A stretch of 32,228 bases of DNA from Verrucomicrobiia bacterium. GTDB taxonomy: Bacteria > Verrucomicrobiota > Verrucomicrobiia > Verrucomicrobiales > DEV007. Position numbers and translations under genes: made by a program. The notes beneath the pieces are model-generated. The model did not search any database. It saw nothing but the letters and a program-made list of their open reading frames with translations, and had not been told where the DNA came from. Of the stretch, positions 7,940 through 16,444 are shown piece by piece. Numbering within the stretch: position 1 is the first letter of the stretch; every line of letters starts with the position of its first letter. The stretch covers positions 1-32,228 of the forward strand of contig JAGRPC010000269.1 in the NCBI GenBank assembly GCA_020439925.1, read 5' to 3'.

Positions 7940-10900
7940 ATGCCCACCGACCCCTTCATCCACCTCCACCTGCACACCGAATACTCCCTCCTCGACGGGG
8001 CGGTGCGCATCGCGGACCTGATGAAGAAGGTCGAGCGCTGCAAGATGCCGGCGGTGGCCATGACCGACCATGGCAACATCTTCGGGGCGATCGAGTTCTA
8101 CCAGAAAGCGACCAAGGCGGGAATCAAGCCCATCATCGGCTGCGAAGCCTACCTGACTCCTCCCGGCGTCGCGCTCACTGACAAGAAGGCGGACCCCGTC
8201 ACCGTGGGCGGCAAGGCGAAGAAGAAGCGCAATTCGCACCTGACCCTTCTCGCCTCCACCAACGAGGGTTACGCGAACCTGATGAAGCTCGTCAGCCTGG
8301 GACACCTCGAGGGGATGTATTACAAGCCCAGGATCGACAAGGAGGCCCTCGCGGCCCATTCCGAGGGCCTCATCTGCCTGAGCGGCTGCATCAACGGCGA
8401 GATCAACCAGTTCATCCAGAACGAGGATCTCGACGCGGCGCGCCGAAGCCTCGGCGAGTTTGTCGACATCTTCGGGAAGGACCGCTTTTTCCTCGAGGTC
8501 CACGACCACGGCTTCGCCGAGCAGGCGACCTGCACCCGGCAGATGGTCGAGTTCGGCAGAAACTACGGCCTCGGCCTCGTCGCCGCCAATGACGTTCATT
8601 TCCTGAACCAGGCCGATCACGACGCCCACGATGTCATGATCTGCATCGGCACCGGTTCTCTCCTCATGGACGAGAACCGGATGAAGTATTCGCCCGAGGT
8701 CTACTTCAAGACGACCAATGAAATGCGTCGCCTCTTCAAGGACCTGCCCGAGGCCTGCGACAACACCCTGCGCATCGCCGAGATGTGCAACGTCAAGATC
8801 CACCTCGACTCGACCAGTTCGGAGAAATACCCGCAGTTCGAATCTCCCGACGGCAGTCCCCGTGAGGACTATTTCCGCAAGGTGTGTTACGACGGTCTCG
8901 CCTGGCGCTACGGTGAGCGGGCCGCGACGGATGAAGATCTTCGGCGCCGTCTCGATTACGAGATCGGAGTCATGGCGAAGATGGGATTTGTCTCTTACTT
9001 CCTCATCACCTGGGATTTCGTAAAATGGGCGAAGGACAACGGAGTACCCGTCGGACCGGGCCGTGGTTCGGCGGCAGGTTCGCTCGTGGCCTACGTGCTC
9101 GGGATCACCGACCTCTGCCCGCTGCGTTTCGGGCTGATCTTCGAACGTTTCCTCAATCCGGAACGCGTTTCTCCTCCCGATATCGACATCGACTTCTGCC
9201 AGACCCGTCGTCCCGAGGTGATCGACTACGTGCGGCGGAAGTATGGCGAGCGCGCCGTCTCGCACATCGTCACCTTTGGCACGCTCGGGGCGAAGAGCGT
9301 CGTGCGCGACGTCGGGCGCGTCATGGGACTGAGTTTCTCCGAGGGAGACCGCATCGCGAAGATGATTCCCACGGAGCTGAACATCACCCTGGTCGACGCG
9401 AAGAAGAAGAATCCCGAACTCGCCGCCGAGATCGAGAACAATCCGACCATCGCCGAGTTGTGGAAGTATTCGACCTTCCTCGAGGGGCTCACGCGGGGCA
9501 CCGGCATCCACGCCGCGGGCATCGTCATCGGCGACCGCGAGTTGACCAACTACGTTCCCCTGATCCGCGGAAAGGAAGGGGAAGTGGTGACCCAGTATGC
9601 GATGAGTCCGCTCACCGACCTGGGCATGCTGAAGATGGACTTCCTCGGGTTGAAGACCCTCACGGTGATGCAGGACGCCATCGACCTGATCCAGAGGCAC
9701 ACTCCCGATTTTGTCCTCGACAACGAGGGCTTCGATGACCGGACCACCTTCGAGCTTCTCAACCGCGGCGAGACGACCGCCGTGTTCCAGCTCGAATCCG
9801 GCGGCATGATGAACCTCTGCCGCCAGTTCGACGTCAACCGCATCGAGGACATCATCGCCCTCATCGCGCTTTATCGTCCGGGTCCGATGGACCTCATTCC
9901 CGATTTCATCGATCGGAAGAAGGGCAAGAAAAAGGTCGAGTATCTCCACCCGCTTCTCCAAGAGGCGAGCGAGGAGACCTTCGGGATCCTCATCTACCAG
10001 GAACAGGTCCAGCGCGCCGCGAACCTCCTCGCCGGCTACTCCCTCGGTGAGGCCGACCTTCTTCGCCGCGCCATGGGCAAGAAGAAGCTCGAGGAGATGG
10101 TGAAGCAGCGCGCCAAGTTCGTGGCCGGATGCGCGGAGGTGAACAAGATCCCCGAGAAGAAGGCCAGCGAGATCTTCGATTTGCTCGAGAAGTTCGCCGG
10201 TTACGGTTTCAACAAGTCGCACTCCGCTGCTTACGGACTCATCAGCTATCACACCGCCTACCTCAAGGCGAACTACCCGGTCGAGTTCATGGCCGCGGTC
10301 TTGTCGAACGAGGTCAACAACACCGACAAGATCTCCACCTTCGTCGCCGAGTGCCAGCGCATGGGTATCGAGATCCTGGCTCCCGATGTGAACCGCTCCA
10401 TGCTGAAGTTTGTGCCCGAAGGGCGCGAGGAGGGCCGTCGCGCGATCCGTTTCGGTCTCGCCGCGGTCAAGAATGTCGGCGAGGGCGCCATGGAGACCGT
10501 CATCCGCGAACGGGAGGCCAACGGCGAGTTCAAGTCGCTCGAGGATTTTGCCGGCCGTCTCGACAGCCGCTCGGTCAATCGCAAGATTCTCGAGAACCTC
10601 ATCAAGGCCGGCGCCTTCGACTTCACCTTGGAACGTCGGGACGAGATGTTCTCCCGAGTCGGCCAGGTCATCGCCGGGTCGAGCGCGGCGCAGCGCGACC
10701 GGGCCACCGGGCAGGCCTCGCTCTTCGACATGAACGAGCTCATGACCGCCGCAGCGCCTCCCGAGGTCATCGAGGAGGACCGGGTCGTCTGGAGCCAGCG
10801 TGAATACCTTTCGCACGAGAAGGACCTCCTCGGTTTTTATGTGACGGGCCACCCTCTCGACGAATACCGCAGGGTCATCGAGAAGGGCAGGTTCTCCACC

Positions 10901-11491
10901 CTCGGGGAACTTCCCCAGATGAAGCCGGGCAAGAAACCCGAGCGTTTTGCCGGCATGATCGGCGAGGTCGCGGTGAAATACACCAAGCGCGAGGGGAAAC
11001 CTTTCGCCGTGCTCAACTTCGAGGATTTCACCGGCGCGACCGAGGTCATGGTCTGGAACGAGACCTACCAGAAGTGCAACCAGTTGCTCGTGAAAGGTTC
11101 CGTCATCGAACTCAAGGCGAAGGTCGAGCAGGACTCGAGGACCGAGACCAACCGCCTCACCGCCGATGAGATCAAGGCCATCGAACCGGATCCCGACTAT
11201 GTGCCTCCCGTCCACCACCCCGGATCCAATGGAAACAACGGGCACGGACGCAACGGGCATCACGGCCCGGTTGGATTTCCGCCGGTGGTCGTCGAACTCG
11301 ATTCGCGGCGCGACACCCTCTCGGCCATCGAGATGCTTCGCGTGGCCGCGACCGACCATCCGGGAGAGCGGCCCCTGCACCTGCGTGTGAAGACCGGTGA
11401 CGGTCGCATCGTCACGATGGAAGCGGGAGGACGTTACCGGGTTTCGGATGATTTCCTGTCCGCCTCGGGAATCGAGTTGTGGGTCGTGTGA
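7940..11491 (+). CDS. dnaE: DNA polymerase III subunit alpha
   Basis: This 1183-residue replicative polymerase subunit is of normal DnaE length. The N-terminal PHP domain is recognisable (HLHLHTEYSLLDG from His8, TDHGN 42-46). The polymerase core has GPGRGSAAGS (372-381) and the catalytic aspartate motif PDIDIDF (413-419). Later come the conserved FQLESGGM and YRPGPMD segments, helix-hairpin-helix type sequence, and a C-terminal OB fold (about 980-1070, RFAGMIGEVAVKYTKREGK). A Gly/Asn/His-rich linker (NGNNGHGRNGHHG) precedes the last segment of about 75 residues. DnaE polymerises DNA in the replisome bound to the beta clamp. No Shine-Dalgarno precedes ATG 7940. The gene stands alone on this strand and is convergent with the acyltransferase gene 13 bases downstream. 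Confidence 0.97.
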   Translation: MPTDPFIHLHLHTEYSLLDGAVRIADLMKKVERCKMPAVAMTDHGNIFGAIEFYQKATKAGIKPIIGCEAYLTPPGVALTDKKADPVTVGGKAKKKRNSHLTLLASTNEGYANLMKLVSLGHLEGMYYKPRIDKEALAAHSEGLICLSGCINGEINQFIQNEDLDAARRSLGEFVDIFGKDRFFLEVHDHGFAEQATCTRQMVEFGRNYGLGLVAANDVHFLNQADHDAHDVMICIGTGSLLMDENRMKYSPEVYFKTTNEMRRLFKDLPEACDNTLRIAEMCNVKIHLDSTSSEKYPQFESPDGSPREDYFRKVCYDGLAWRYGERAATDEDLRRRLDYEIGVMAKMGFVSYFLITWDFVKWAKDNGVPVGPGRGSAAGSLVAYVLGITDLCPLRFGLIFERFLNPERVSPPDIDIDFCQTRRPEVIDYVRRKYGERAVSHIVTFGTLGAKSVVRDVGRVMGLSFSEGDRIAKMIPTELNITLVDAKKKNPELAAEIENNPTIAELWKYSTFLEGLTRGTGIHAAGIVIGDRELTNYVPLIRGKEGEVVTQYAMSPLTDLGMLKMDFLGLKTLTVMQDAIDLIQRHTPDFVLDNEGFDDRTTFELLNRGETTAVFQLESGGMMNLCRQFDVNRIEDIIALIALYRPGPMDLIPDFIDRKKGKKKVEYLHPLLQEASEETFGILIYQEQVQRAANLLAGYSLGEADLLRRAMGKKKLEEMVKQRAKFVAGCAEVNKIPEKKASEIFDLLEKFAGYGFNKSHSAAYGLISYHTAYLKANYPVEFMAAVLSNEVNNTDKISTFVAECQRMGIEILAPDVNRSMLKFVPEGREEGRRAIRFGLAAVKNVGEGAMETVIREREANGEFKSLEDFAGRLDSRSVNRKILENLIKAGAFDFTLERRDEMFSRVGQVIAGSSAAQRDRATGQASLFDMNELMTAAAPPEVIEEDRVVWSQREYLSHEKDLLGFYVTGHPLDEYRRVIEKGRFSTLGELPQMKPGKKPERFAGMIGEVAVKYTKREGKPFAVLNFEDFTGATEVMVWNETYQKCNQLLVKGSVIELKAKVEQDSRTETNRLTADEIKAIEPDPDYVPPVHHPGSNGNNGHGRNGHHGPVGFPPVVVELDSRRDTLSAIEMLRVAATDHPGERPLHLRVKTGDGRIVTMEAGGRYRVSDDFLSASGIELWVV

Positions 11492-11508
11492 AGGGTATCC
11501 CGTCTCAC
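11488..11508. terminator. Hairpin enclosing both convergent stop codons (dnaE / acyltransferase)
   Basis: GTGA (11488-11491) pairs with TCAC (11505-11508). An inner GGG (11493-11495) pairs with CCC (11499-11501) around a 3-base loop, with an internal loop between the two helices. The outer helix contains the dnaE TGA (11489-11491) and the minus-strand TGA of the neighbour (11505-11507). This is weaker than the two similar hairpins at 5173 and 23359, and no T tract follows. Confidence 0.33.
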
Positions 11509-12491
11509 CCCATCCACAACACCCCGACCCGCTCCTCGAGGCGGTCGGCCCAACGTTCCTTGTAGGGGGCGTGCATGCCGAGGTCGTAGGTGAGGACGCC
11601 TTCCGCGGCGCAGCGCCGGAGATTCTCGAACTGGAGCTGGTTTCCGAGTCCGAGATCGCGGGCTTCCTCGATGTAGCTCATCTGGAGCCCGCGATAGGTC
11701 GTTCCGCGGACTCCGCCGAAAATGTGGGCGAGGTCGATACCGTCGCGCCTGGCAACGAGGACCCGCAGGCCTCCCGAGACGTGGAGGTCGTCAAGAAGTC
11801 CGCGATAGAAATTGGTGTAGGAGGGGATCTGGAAAATGTCCGTGCCTTCCCGCCATTTGTAGGTGCGTTGCTGGATGGCGAGGAGGCGCTCGAAGAGCGC
11901 TCCGGGCGGGTCGCGCGAGACGTCGACGAACTCGACTCCACCCGGGGGACTTTCTTCCGGAAATGCCCCGGCTGAGCGGAGGGAGCGCCGGAATTTTCTC
12001 GAGCGTCGTTTCCACCAGGCCTCGATCCCCTCTTCGAGGTCGATCATCATGACGCTGGTTCCCGGGAACTCACGCCAGACTCGGCTGCGGCTGCGAAGGG
12101 TGTCGATGGCCCGATACATGGATCCCCCACGAACCAGGCCTCCGATGACAAAGGCGGCGTTTCCGGAGTATTCCGGAAGGTCACGGCTCGCGGTATCGCA
12201 CAGAAGGGCGGTGGCGGATTCCGGGTTCCCGACCAGAGGGCAACCGAACATCCAGGCGGCTTCGAGGGGGAGAAAGAGGCCGGGCTGATCCTGTTCCGCG
12301 AAGAGGAGCCAGCTGCCGCCGTGTTCGCGGATGAGATGGCGACGAACGGGGCCGGTGTCGTGGAGTTGGTCGTGGGCGGCCAGCTGCCAGGACGAGTTCG
12401 AGCAGAATCCGCAGATCCCCGGAGTGTCATCGGCAGCGGCGTCGAAGTCCGACCTTCGGGAGCGGAATTCCTCAAGGTCCAGCCGGTTCAT
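11505..12491 (-). CDS. FemAB/BioF2-like GNAT-fold acyltransferase
   Basis: This 328-residue soluble protein looks like a BioF2/CelD-type acetyltransferase (FemAB-like tandem GNAT fold). The central signature is WWKRRSRKFRRSLRSAG (about 160-176), followed by ERLLAIQQRTYKW and the C-terminal GNAT half (VARRDGIDLAHIFGGVRG, YRGLQMSYIEEARDLGLGN). Such enzymes usually transfer an acyl or aminoacyl group in cell-envelope polysaccharide or peptidoglycan synthesis; the substrate here is unknown. It has one of the few good Shine-Dalgarno sequences in the window: GGAG six bases before ATG 12491. It lies 25 bases downstream of the HtrA gene and is probably the last gene of the thioredoxin-HtrA-acyltransferase operon. 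Confidence 0.7.
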   Translation of the reverse strand: MNRLDLEEFRSRRSDFDAAADDTPGICGFCSNSSWQLAAHDQLHDTGPVRRHLIREHGGSWLLFAEQDQPGLFLPLEAAWMFGCPLVGNPESATALLCDTASRDLPEYSGNAAFVIGGLVRGGSMYRAIDTLRSRSRVWREFPGTSVMMIDLEEGIEAWWKRRSRKFRRSLRSAGAFPEESPPGGVEFVDVSRDPPGALFERLLAIQQRTYKWREGTDIFQIPSYTNFYRGLLDDLHVSGGLRVLVARRDGIDLAHIFGGVRGTTYRGLQMSYIEEARDLGLGNQLQFENLRRCAAEGVLTYDLGMHAPYKERWADRLEERVGVLWMG

Positions 12492-12516
12492 GCGGCACTC
12501 CGTGTCGGCTTTCGGC

Positions 12517-14076
12517 TCAGGGATTGAGAAGGGCGCGGATGAGCCTGCCGCCGCGGCTGAGGACCATGACCGAAGTCTTGTCCTGCGGAAGGTCGCCGAG
12601 CAGGTCGTAAAAGGTGGTGACGTCGGTGACGGAATCCTGATTGATCCGGTGGATCAGGTCGCCGCGCTGGAAACGTTGTGCCGCCTGGGATTTGGCCTTT
12701 ACATCGGTGATCACGATGGAGGGCAGTTCATCCGGGATCTTGAGCGCCTGACGTTGCGATTCGTTGAGGTTCGCCACGGTGATCCCGAGGGCTTCGGCGA
12801 TGGCCTGTCCGCTTTTCGCAATGTCGGAACGGAGTTTCAAGGTGTTGGTGTCGGACTTGGCAATGGCGGTCACGGCCGTCTCGATCGTCTGGCCCTTGCG
12901 AAGGATCGTGAGATTGGCAACCTCGCCCGATTTTTTTGCCCGGATGCGGGATAGCGTTTCCTCCGCGTTGCGGATGGCCTTTCCGTCGAACTTCATGATC
13001 ACGTCGCCGGGTTTCAGGCCGGCTTCTTCGGCGGGAGAACCCTTGCTGACGTCGGTCACGACGGCACCCAGGGTGCTCGGCAGACCGAGGGCAAGGGCAT
13101 AGTTGCGGGACAGGTTGTCCACATCCAGTCCGAGGTAGCCGCGGATGAGAGGCCGGCCCAGCACGATGGCCTCGAAAACCTCCCGGGCCTCCTTCGATGG
13201 AATGGCGAGTCCGATTCCCTGCCAGACGCGAACGTTCTCTTGTCCCGTGAAAATGGCGACATTGATACCGATGATCTCGCCTCTCACGTTGACAAGGGGA
13301 CCGCCCGAGTTGCCGGGGTTGATGACGGCATCGGTTTGGAAGTATTCGTTGGCACCGTCGCTGAGCTCGCGCTGTTTGGCGCTGATGATCCCCTGGGTGA
13401 CGGTCTCGCTCAGACCAAAGGGATTGCCGACGGCGAGCACCATTTCCCCGACGCGGACCGTATCGGAATTCCCGAAGACGAGGGGCTGCAGGGGAGGCAG
13501 GCTACCTCCCTCCGGCGCCTTCAACTGCAAAACGGCGATGTCGACATTCGGTTCGCTGCCGATCCATTCGGCCTCGTACTGGCTGCCATCGTGAAGGGTG
13601 ACCCGGATTTCGTCTACGCCGGCGACGACGTGGTGGTTGGTCACGATGTGACCTTTGTCGGTGACGATCACTCCCGATCCGAGGCCGGGGGCGGCGTAGC
13701 TTTCGTTCTGCTGGTATCCGAACAGCCCGAAGGGATCGGTCGGGATGACCCGTGTGACATTCACGTTCGTGGTCGTGTCGATGCTGACGACCGCAGGGAC
13801 GACGGCGTCAGTGAGGTCGGAAACGGCGCGATTCACCTCGGTGAGAATGCCGACGTTGTTGAGGTCGAGCGGTTCGGCCCTCAGCAGAGGAGCGGGTGCG
13901 GTCGAGCTCTGGGCAAGGACGGGCCTTTCCACTCCGATCACTGCGGTGAGCGGTCGCCTCCGCAGGAGGTCGAGCAGGTCGTATCGCTCCGTCCTGACGA
14001 AAATGCCGAAGTAGACGAGGCCGGATACCGTGGCGATGAGAATGAGGCAGGCAAGGTGGAAGAGAAACCGGAACAT
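12517..14076 (-). CDS. htrA: HtrA/DegP-family serine protease with two PDZ domains
   Basis: This 519-residue envelope protease has an N-terminal membrane anchor (residues 2-24) and then a trypsin-like domain. The catalytic triad is His149 (TNHHVV), Asp179 (NVDIAVLQL) and Ser257 (NPGNSGGPLV). PDZ1 (about 290-385, IRGYLGLDV onward) and PDZ2 (about 410-515) follow. HtrA proteases degrade or refold damaged periplasmic proteins. I chose ATG 14076 because the anchor starts there; the longer open frame back to 14214 adds a Pro/Ser-rich stretch that overlaps the upstream gene. No Shine-Dalgarno is visible. It follows the thioredoxin-fold gene after 34 bases, so the two are probably cotranscribed and act in the same compartment. 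Confidence 0.92.
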   Translation of the reverse strand: MFRFLFHLACLILIATVSGLVYFGIFVRTERYDLLDLLRRRPLTAVIGVERPVLAQSSTAPAPLLRAEPLDLNNVGILTEVNRAVSDLTDAVVPAVVSIDTTTNVNVTRVIPTDPFGLFGYQQNESYAAPGLGSGVIVTDKGHIVTNHHVVAGVDEIRVTLHDGSQYEAEWIGSEPNVDIAVLQLKAPEGGSLPPLQPLVFGNSDTVRVGEMVLAVGNPFGLSETVTQGIISAKQRELSDGANEYFQTDAVINPGNSGGPLVNVRGEIIGINVAIFTGQENVRVWQGIGLAIPSKEAREVFEAIVLGRPLIRGYLGLDVDNLSRNYALALGLPSTLGAVVTDVSKGSPAEEAGLKPGDVIMKFDGKAIRNAEETLSRIRAKKSGEVANLTILRKGQTIETAVTAIAKSDTNTLKLRSDIAKSGQAIAEALGITVANLNESQRQALKIPDELPSIVITDVKAKSQAAQRFQRGDLIHRINQDSVTDVTTFYDLLGDLPQDKTSVMVLSRGGRLIRALLNP

Positions 14077-14110
14077 GACAGGATCGGATGACGGAAAATT
14101 GGTAAACACC

Positions 14111-15133
14111 TCACTTGCCAGCGACTTTGGCGACTGCGGGGAAAGATTCCACCATGCGCTGGTCGTCGGGGGCGAGGTCGTTGATGGGGATGGTCCAGCG
14201 CTGGCCGGAGGCATCCTGGAGGACGGTGTGGGTGGCGTCCCGTTCGACGAACTTCGCGAAAACGAGTTTGCCGAGGTAATTCGACCAGTCGCGATATCCC
14301 TTGGTTACAAGCTGGGCCTTCTGGACCTTGATGGATTCGAGCACCGGGGTGCAGGCGGTGACCAGTTGATTGAAGTAGTCGACCGGTCTCCCTGTGCGAT
14401 AACCGCGGATGCCCCGCTCGACTTCACCGTTGGGGTTGAAGATGAGAAGGTTGGGATAACCCCTGACCTTGAACTTGTCCTTGATCTTCCGGAGGGCGTC
14501 GGGTGCGTCGCTGTAGTTGCGGGGATAGCTGAGATAGCAGATCACGAGATGCTCTTTCACATACTCATTGAAGCTCTTCGTTGCAAAAACCTCCTGGGAC
14601 AAGGCCATGGCCTGGGTGTTCCAGACGCCCGTGAACAGGAGCAGAAGGGGTTTCTGTTCTCGCTGGGCCCGGTCGAACGCGTAGTGGGGATTGATCTCCC
14701 ACCAGGCACTCTCGGGATCGTCGGGATAGACCGGGACTCTCTCGGGACGGTCGATTTCGATGACCCGGGCATCGCTCTGCATCTGGGAAATGGTCGCTCC
14801 CTGGGGCACGGGGGGCGTCGAGGGAGACACCGGATTGACCGGGGCGGGCTTGAGATCGTCGAGCGGGGTCGCGATCATGGCGGGTCCGGGATCCGGAGCC
14901 GGCGTTCCGGGTCCTGCGGGGCCGGGAAGGGCGACCCGGTCGGGGACGGAAGCGAAATCCGGTTCCGAGGGAGGGGTCCGGTTCGCAGGAGCTGCCCCGT
15001 TTCCGGGATTCGCGGGGGCGGAGGGAACGGGAGGCGCTTCAACTCGCCCGGACTCCTGTGCGGAAAGCGTCGCGGTGCCGACGTAGAGCGCCAGCACCGG
15101 AACGAGGCAGCAGGGGAGGGGCCGGAATCTCAT
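14111..15133 (-). CDS. Exported thioredoxin-fold protein lacking CxxC, with SHD1-like C-terminus
   Basis: This is a 340-residue protein. It has a signal peptide (about 1-25), a long Pro/Ala/Gly-rich linker (about 30-115), a thioredoxin-like domain (about 150-265) and a C-terminal SHD1-like module (about 280-332, RDWSNYLGKLVFAKFVE). In the thioredoxin domain the usual WCxxC site is replaced by VWNTQAM (170-176), while the cis-Pro loop GYPNLLIF (Pro227) is intact. Disulfide redox chemistry is therefore unlikely; binding or scaffolding is more plausible. SHD1-like modules occur in many Planctomycetota and Verrucomicrobiota exported proteins. I chose ATG 15133 because the signal peptide begins there; the longer frame to 15667 runs antisense through mrpE. 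It leads the operon with the HtrA protease. Confidence 0.75.
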   Translation of the reverse strand: MRFRPLPCCLVPVLALYVGTATLSAQESGRVEAPPVPSAPANPGNGAAPANRTPPSEPDFASVPDRVALPGPAGPGTPAPDPGPAMIATPLDDLKPAPVNPVSPSTPPVPQGATISQMQSDARVIEIDRPERVPVYPDDPESAWWEINPHYAFDRAQREQKPLLLLFTGVWNTQAMALSQEVFATKSFNEYVKEHLVICYLSYPRNYSDAPDALRKIKDKFKVRGYPNLLIFNPNGEVERGIRGYRTGRPVDYFNQLVTACTPVLESIKVQKAQLVTKGYRDWSNYLGKLVFAKFVERDATHTVLQDASGQRWTIPINDLAPDDQRMVESFPAVAKVAGK

Positions 15134-15145
15134 CGGTCGGGAGGT

Positions 15146-15175
15146 AAAATAAGCAAAGACCGGGTGTTTTGACAG
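15146..15175 (-). promoter_or_regulatory. Probable promoter of the thioredoxin-HtrA operon
   Basis: On the minus strand CTGTCA (15175-15170) and TATTTT (15151-15146) are 18 bases apart. The -10 ends 12 bases before ATG 15133, implying a 5' leader of only a few bases. Confidence 0.4.
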
Positions 15176-15186
15176 GAAAATTGACA
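15169..15186 (+). promoter_or_regulatory. Tandem TTGACA elements upstream of the antiporter operon
   Basis: Two perfect TTGACA hexamers (15169-15174 and 15181-15186) are 12 bases apart start to start. They look like -35 elements, but no TANNNT -10 sits 16-18 bases beyond either. They may instead be a direct-repeat operator, or a promoter needing an activator. They overlap the -35 region of the divergent thioredoxin promoter, so the two operons may share control. Confidence 0.35.
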
Positions 15187-15238
15187 AGCGGCAGGACTCT
15201 TGCTCTCTTTGGACCCCCGCCCCCACGGTGCTGTCCCG

Positions 15239-15751
15239 ATGGAAACGCGCTCCCCCCGAAACCCGTTCTACGCCGTTCTTTTTTTTGCGGTGCTGCTGGC
15301 CATTTGGGTCGTTTTCTCCGGACTGCTCGATCCCTTTCACCTCACTCTCGGGATCATCTCCTGCGGCATCGTGACCTGGCTTTCCTCCGATCTTCTTTTC
15401 GACGACCGTTCCGTGCCCCTGCGGCGACGTGCGGTTCAGGCCTGGCGCCTTTGCCATTATGTGGTCTGGCTGACCTGGCAGATTGTCCTCTCCAACATCG
15501 CGGTGCTCAAGCTGGCGTTCTCCCCCCGGTCCGCGCTCCAGCCACAGATCGTTCGCCATCGTACCGCGCTGAAAACCGACTTTGAAAAATTCCTCCTCGC
15601 CAATTCGATCACGCTGACCCCCGGAACCGTGACGATCAAGATCCTTGGCGACACCTTCTACATTCACGCCATCGACGATGCCTCCGCCGCGGGGCTGAAC
15701 GGGGAGATGGACCGCCGAATCGCGCGCATTTTCGAAGAGCCCGCCTCATGA
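15239..15751 (+). CDS. mrpE: Cation/proton antiporter subunit E (MrpE/MnhE-like)
   Basis: This is a 170-residue membrane protein of the MrpE/MnhE/MbhA family. It has two or three N-terminal membrane helices (YAVLFFAVLLAIWVVFSGLL, then GIISCGIVTWLSSDLLF), a Trp-rich helix, and the family C-terminal domain with ITLTPGTVTIKILGDTFYIH. MrpE supports assembly or activity of the antiporter complex. I prefer ATG 15239; a TTG at 15200 in the same frame would add 13 residues without family features. The stop overlaps the next ATG (ATGA at 15748), so the two are translationally coupled. It is the first gene of the antiporter operon. Confidence 0.88.
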   Translation: METRSPRNPFYAVLFFAVLLAIWVVFSGLLDPFHLTLGIISCGIVTWLSSDLLFDDRSVPLRRRAVQAWRLCHYVVWLTWQIVLSNIAVLKLAFSPRSALQPQIVRHRTALKTDFEKFLLANSITLTPGTVTIKILGDTFYIHAIDDASAAGLNGEMDRRIARIFEEPAS

Positions 15752-16050
15752 CCTTTGAGCACTTCGCCATCGGAGTGGGGCTCGTCCTCCTCCTCTTCAT
15801 GATCCCCGCGATCCTTCGGATCGTCCGCGGGCCGACTGCGCTCGACCGTATCGTCGCGGTGAACGTGATCGGCACCAAGACCGCCGTGATCCTCGTTGTT
15901 ATCGGGGTCGTCTTCCGGCAGGTGGAGATGTTCGTCGATTTTGCCCTCGCCTACGCCCTCCTCAATTTCACCGGTTCCATTGCCGCGGCTCGCTACCTCC
16001 ACCGGGCGAAGCAGCGGGGTGAAGAGCCGCCCGCCGAGGAACCGGCCTGA
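15748..16050 (+). CDS. mrpF: Cation/proton antiporter subunit F (MrpF/MnhF-like)
   Basis: This is a 100-residue protein with three membrane helices. The family signature is RIVRGPTALDRIVAVNVIGT (residues 24-43), followed by VFRQVEMFVDFALAYALLNF. MrpF (MbhB in hydrogenase complexes) is a small core subunit of the antiporter membrane arm. It overlaps mrpE by 4 bases. The C-terminal tail is charged and Glu/Pro-rich. There is no Shine-Dalgarno, so translation probably depends on coupling. Confidence 0.9.
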   Translation: MTFEHFAIGVGLVLLLFMIPAILRIVRGPTALDRIVAVNVIGTKTAVILVVIGVVFRQVEMFVDFALAYALLNFTGSIAAARYLHRAKQRGEEPPAEEPA

Positions 16051-16060
16051 TTCCGAGCCC

Positions 16061-16438
16061 ATGGTTTTCACCATCATCGCCGCCCTTCTCATCCTTGCCG
16101 GACTCGTTTTCTTTTTCGGGGCGGCGGTGGGTCTGTTGCGCTTCCCCGATTTCTACGCCCGCATGCACGCAGCCGGGAAAGGGGACACTCTCTCCAGTCT
16201 CCTCGTGATCGCGGGATTCGCCGTTTACCAGATCGGCGGAGTGCACGACCTCTCCCACGATTGGCCCCTCCTTCTGGTGGTGTTGAAGCTGCTCGCCATC
16301 GTTGTCTTCATCTATCTCACGAGCCCGACCAGTACCAGCGCCCTCGCCGACGCTGGCTGGGAGGACGGGATCGACCCGATCATCGAACCCGGCCGGGAGA
16401 ACCATCTCGAGGACGACCTCCGTCCTCCGCAACCCTGA
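16061..16438 (+). CDS. mrpG: Cation/proton antiporter subunit G (MrpG/MnhG-like)
   Basis: This is a 125-residue protein with three membrane helices. The family signature is FFFGAAVGLLRFPDFYARMHAAGKGDTLSS, spread over residues 17-46, and TSPTSTSALADAGW lies near 88-101. MrpG (MbhC) packs with E and F in the small-subunit module. I chose ATG 16061 because the first membrane helix begins there; the open frame further upstream overlaps mrpF. An acidic tail of about 25 residues follows the last helix. It starts 10 bases after mrpF. Confidence 0.9.
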   Translation: MVFTIIAALLILAGLVFFFGAAVGLLRFPDFYARMHAAGKGDTLSSLLVIAGFAVYQIGGVHDLSHDWPLLLVVLKLLAIVVFIYLTSPTSTSALADAGWEDGIDPIIEPGRENHLEDDLRPPQP

Positions 16439-16444
16439 ACTGCC

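Noticed and set aside
7835..11380. Minus-strand open frame of 1181 residues opposite dnaE
   Set aside because: It is a shadow of dnaE in GC-rich DNA: low-complexity Asp/Glu/Gly/Leu/Val-rich composition, no domain, and dnaE motifs are intact on the other strand.
14077..14214. N-terminal extension of the HtrA protease
   Set aside because: It is Pro/Ser-rich antisense-like sequence overlapping the upstream gene; the membrane anchor begins at ATG 14076.
15200..15238. TTG start of mrpE at 15200
   Set aside because: It adds 13 residues with no family similarity; ATG 15239 gives a normal MrpE N-terminus.
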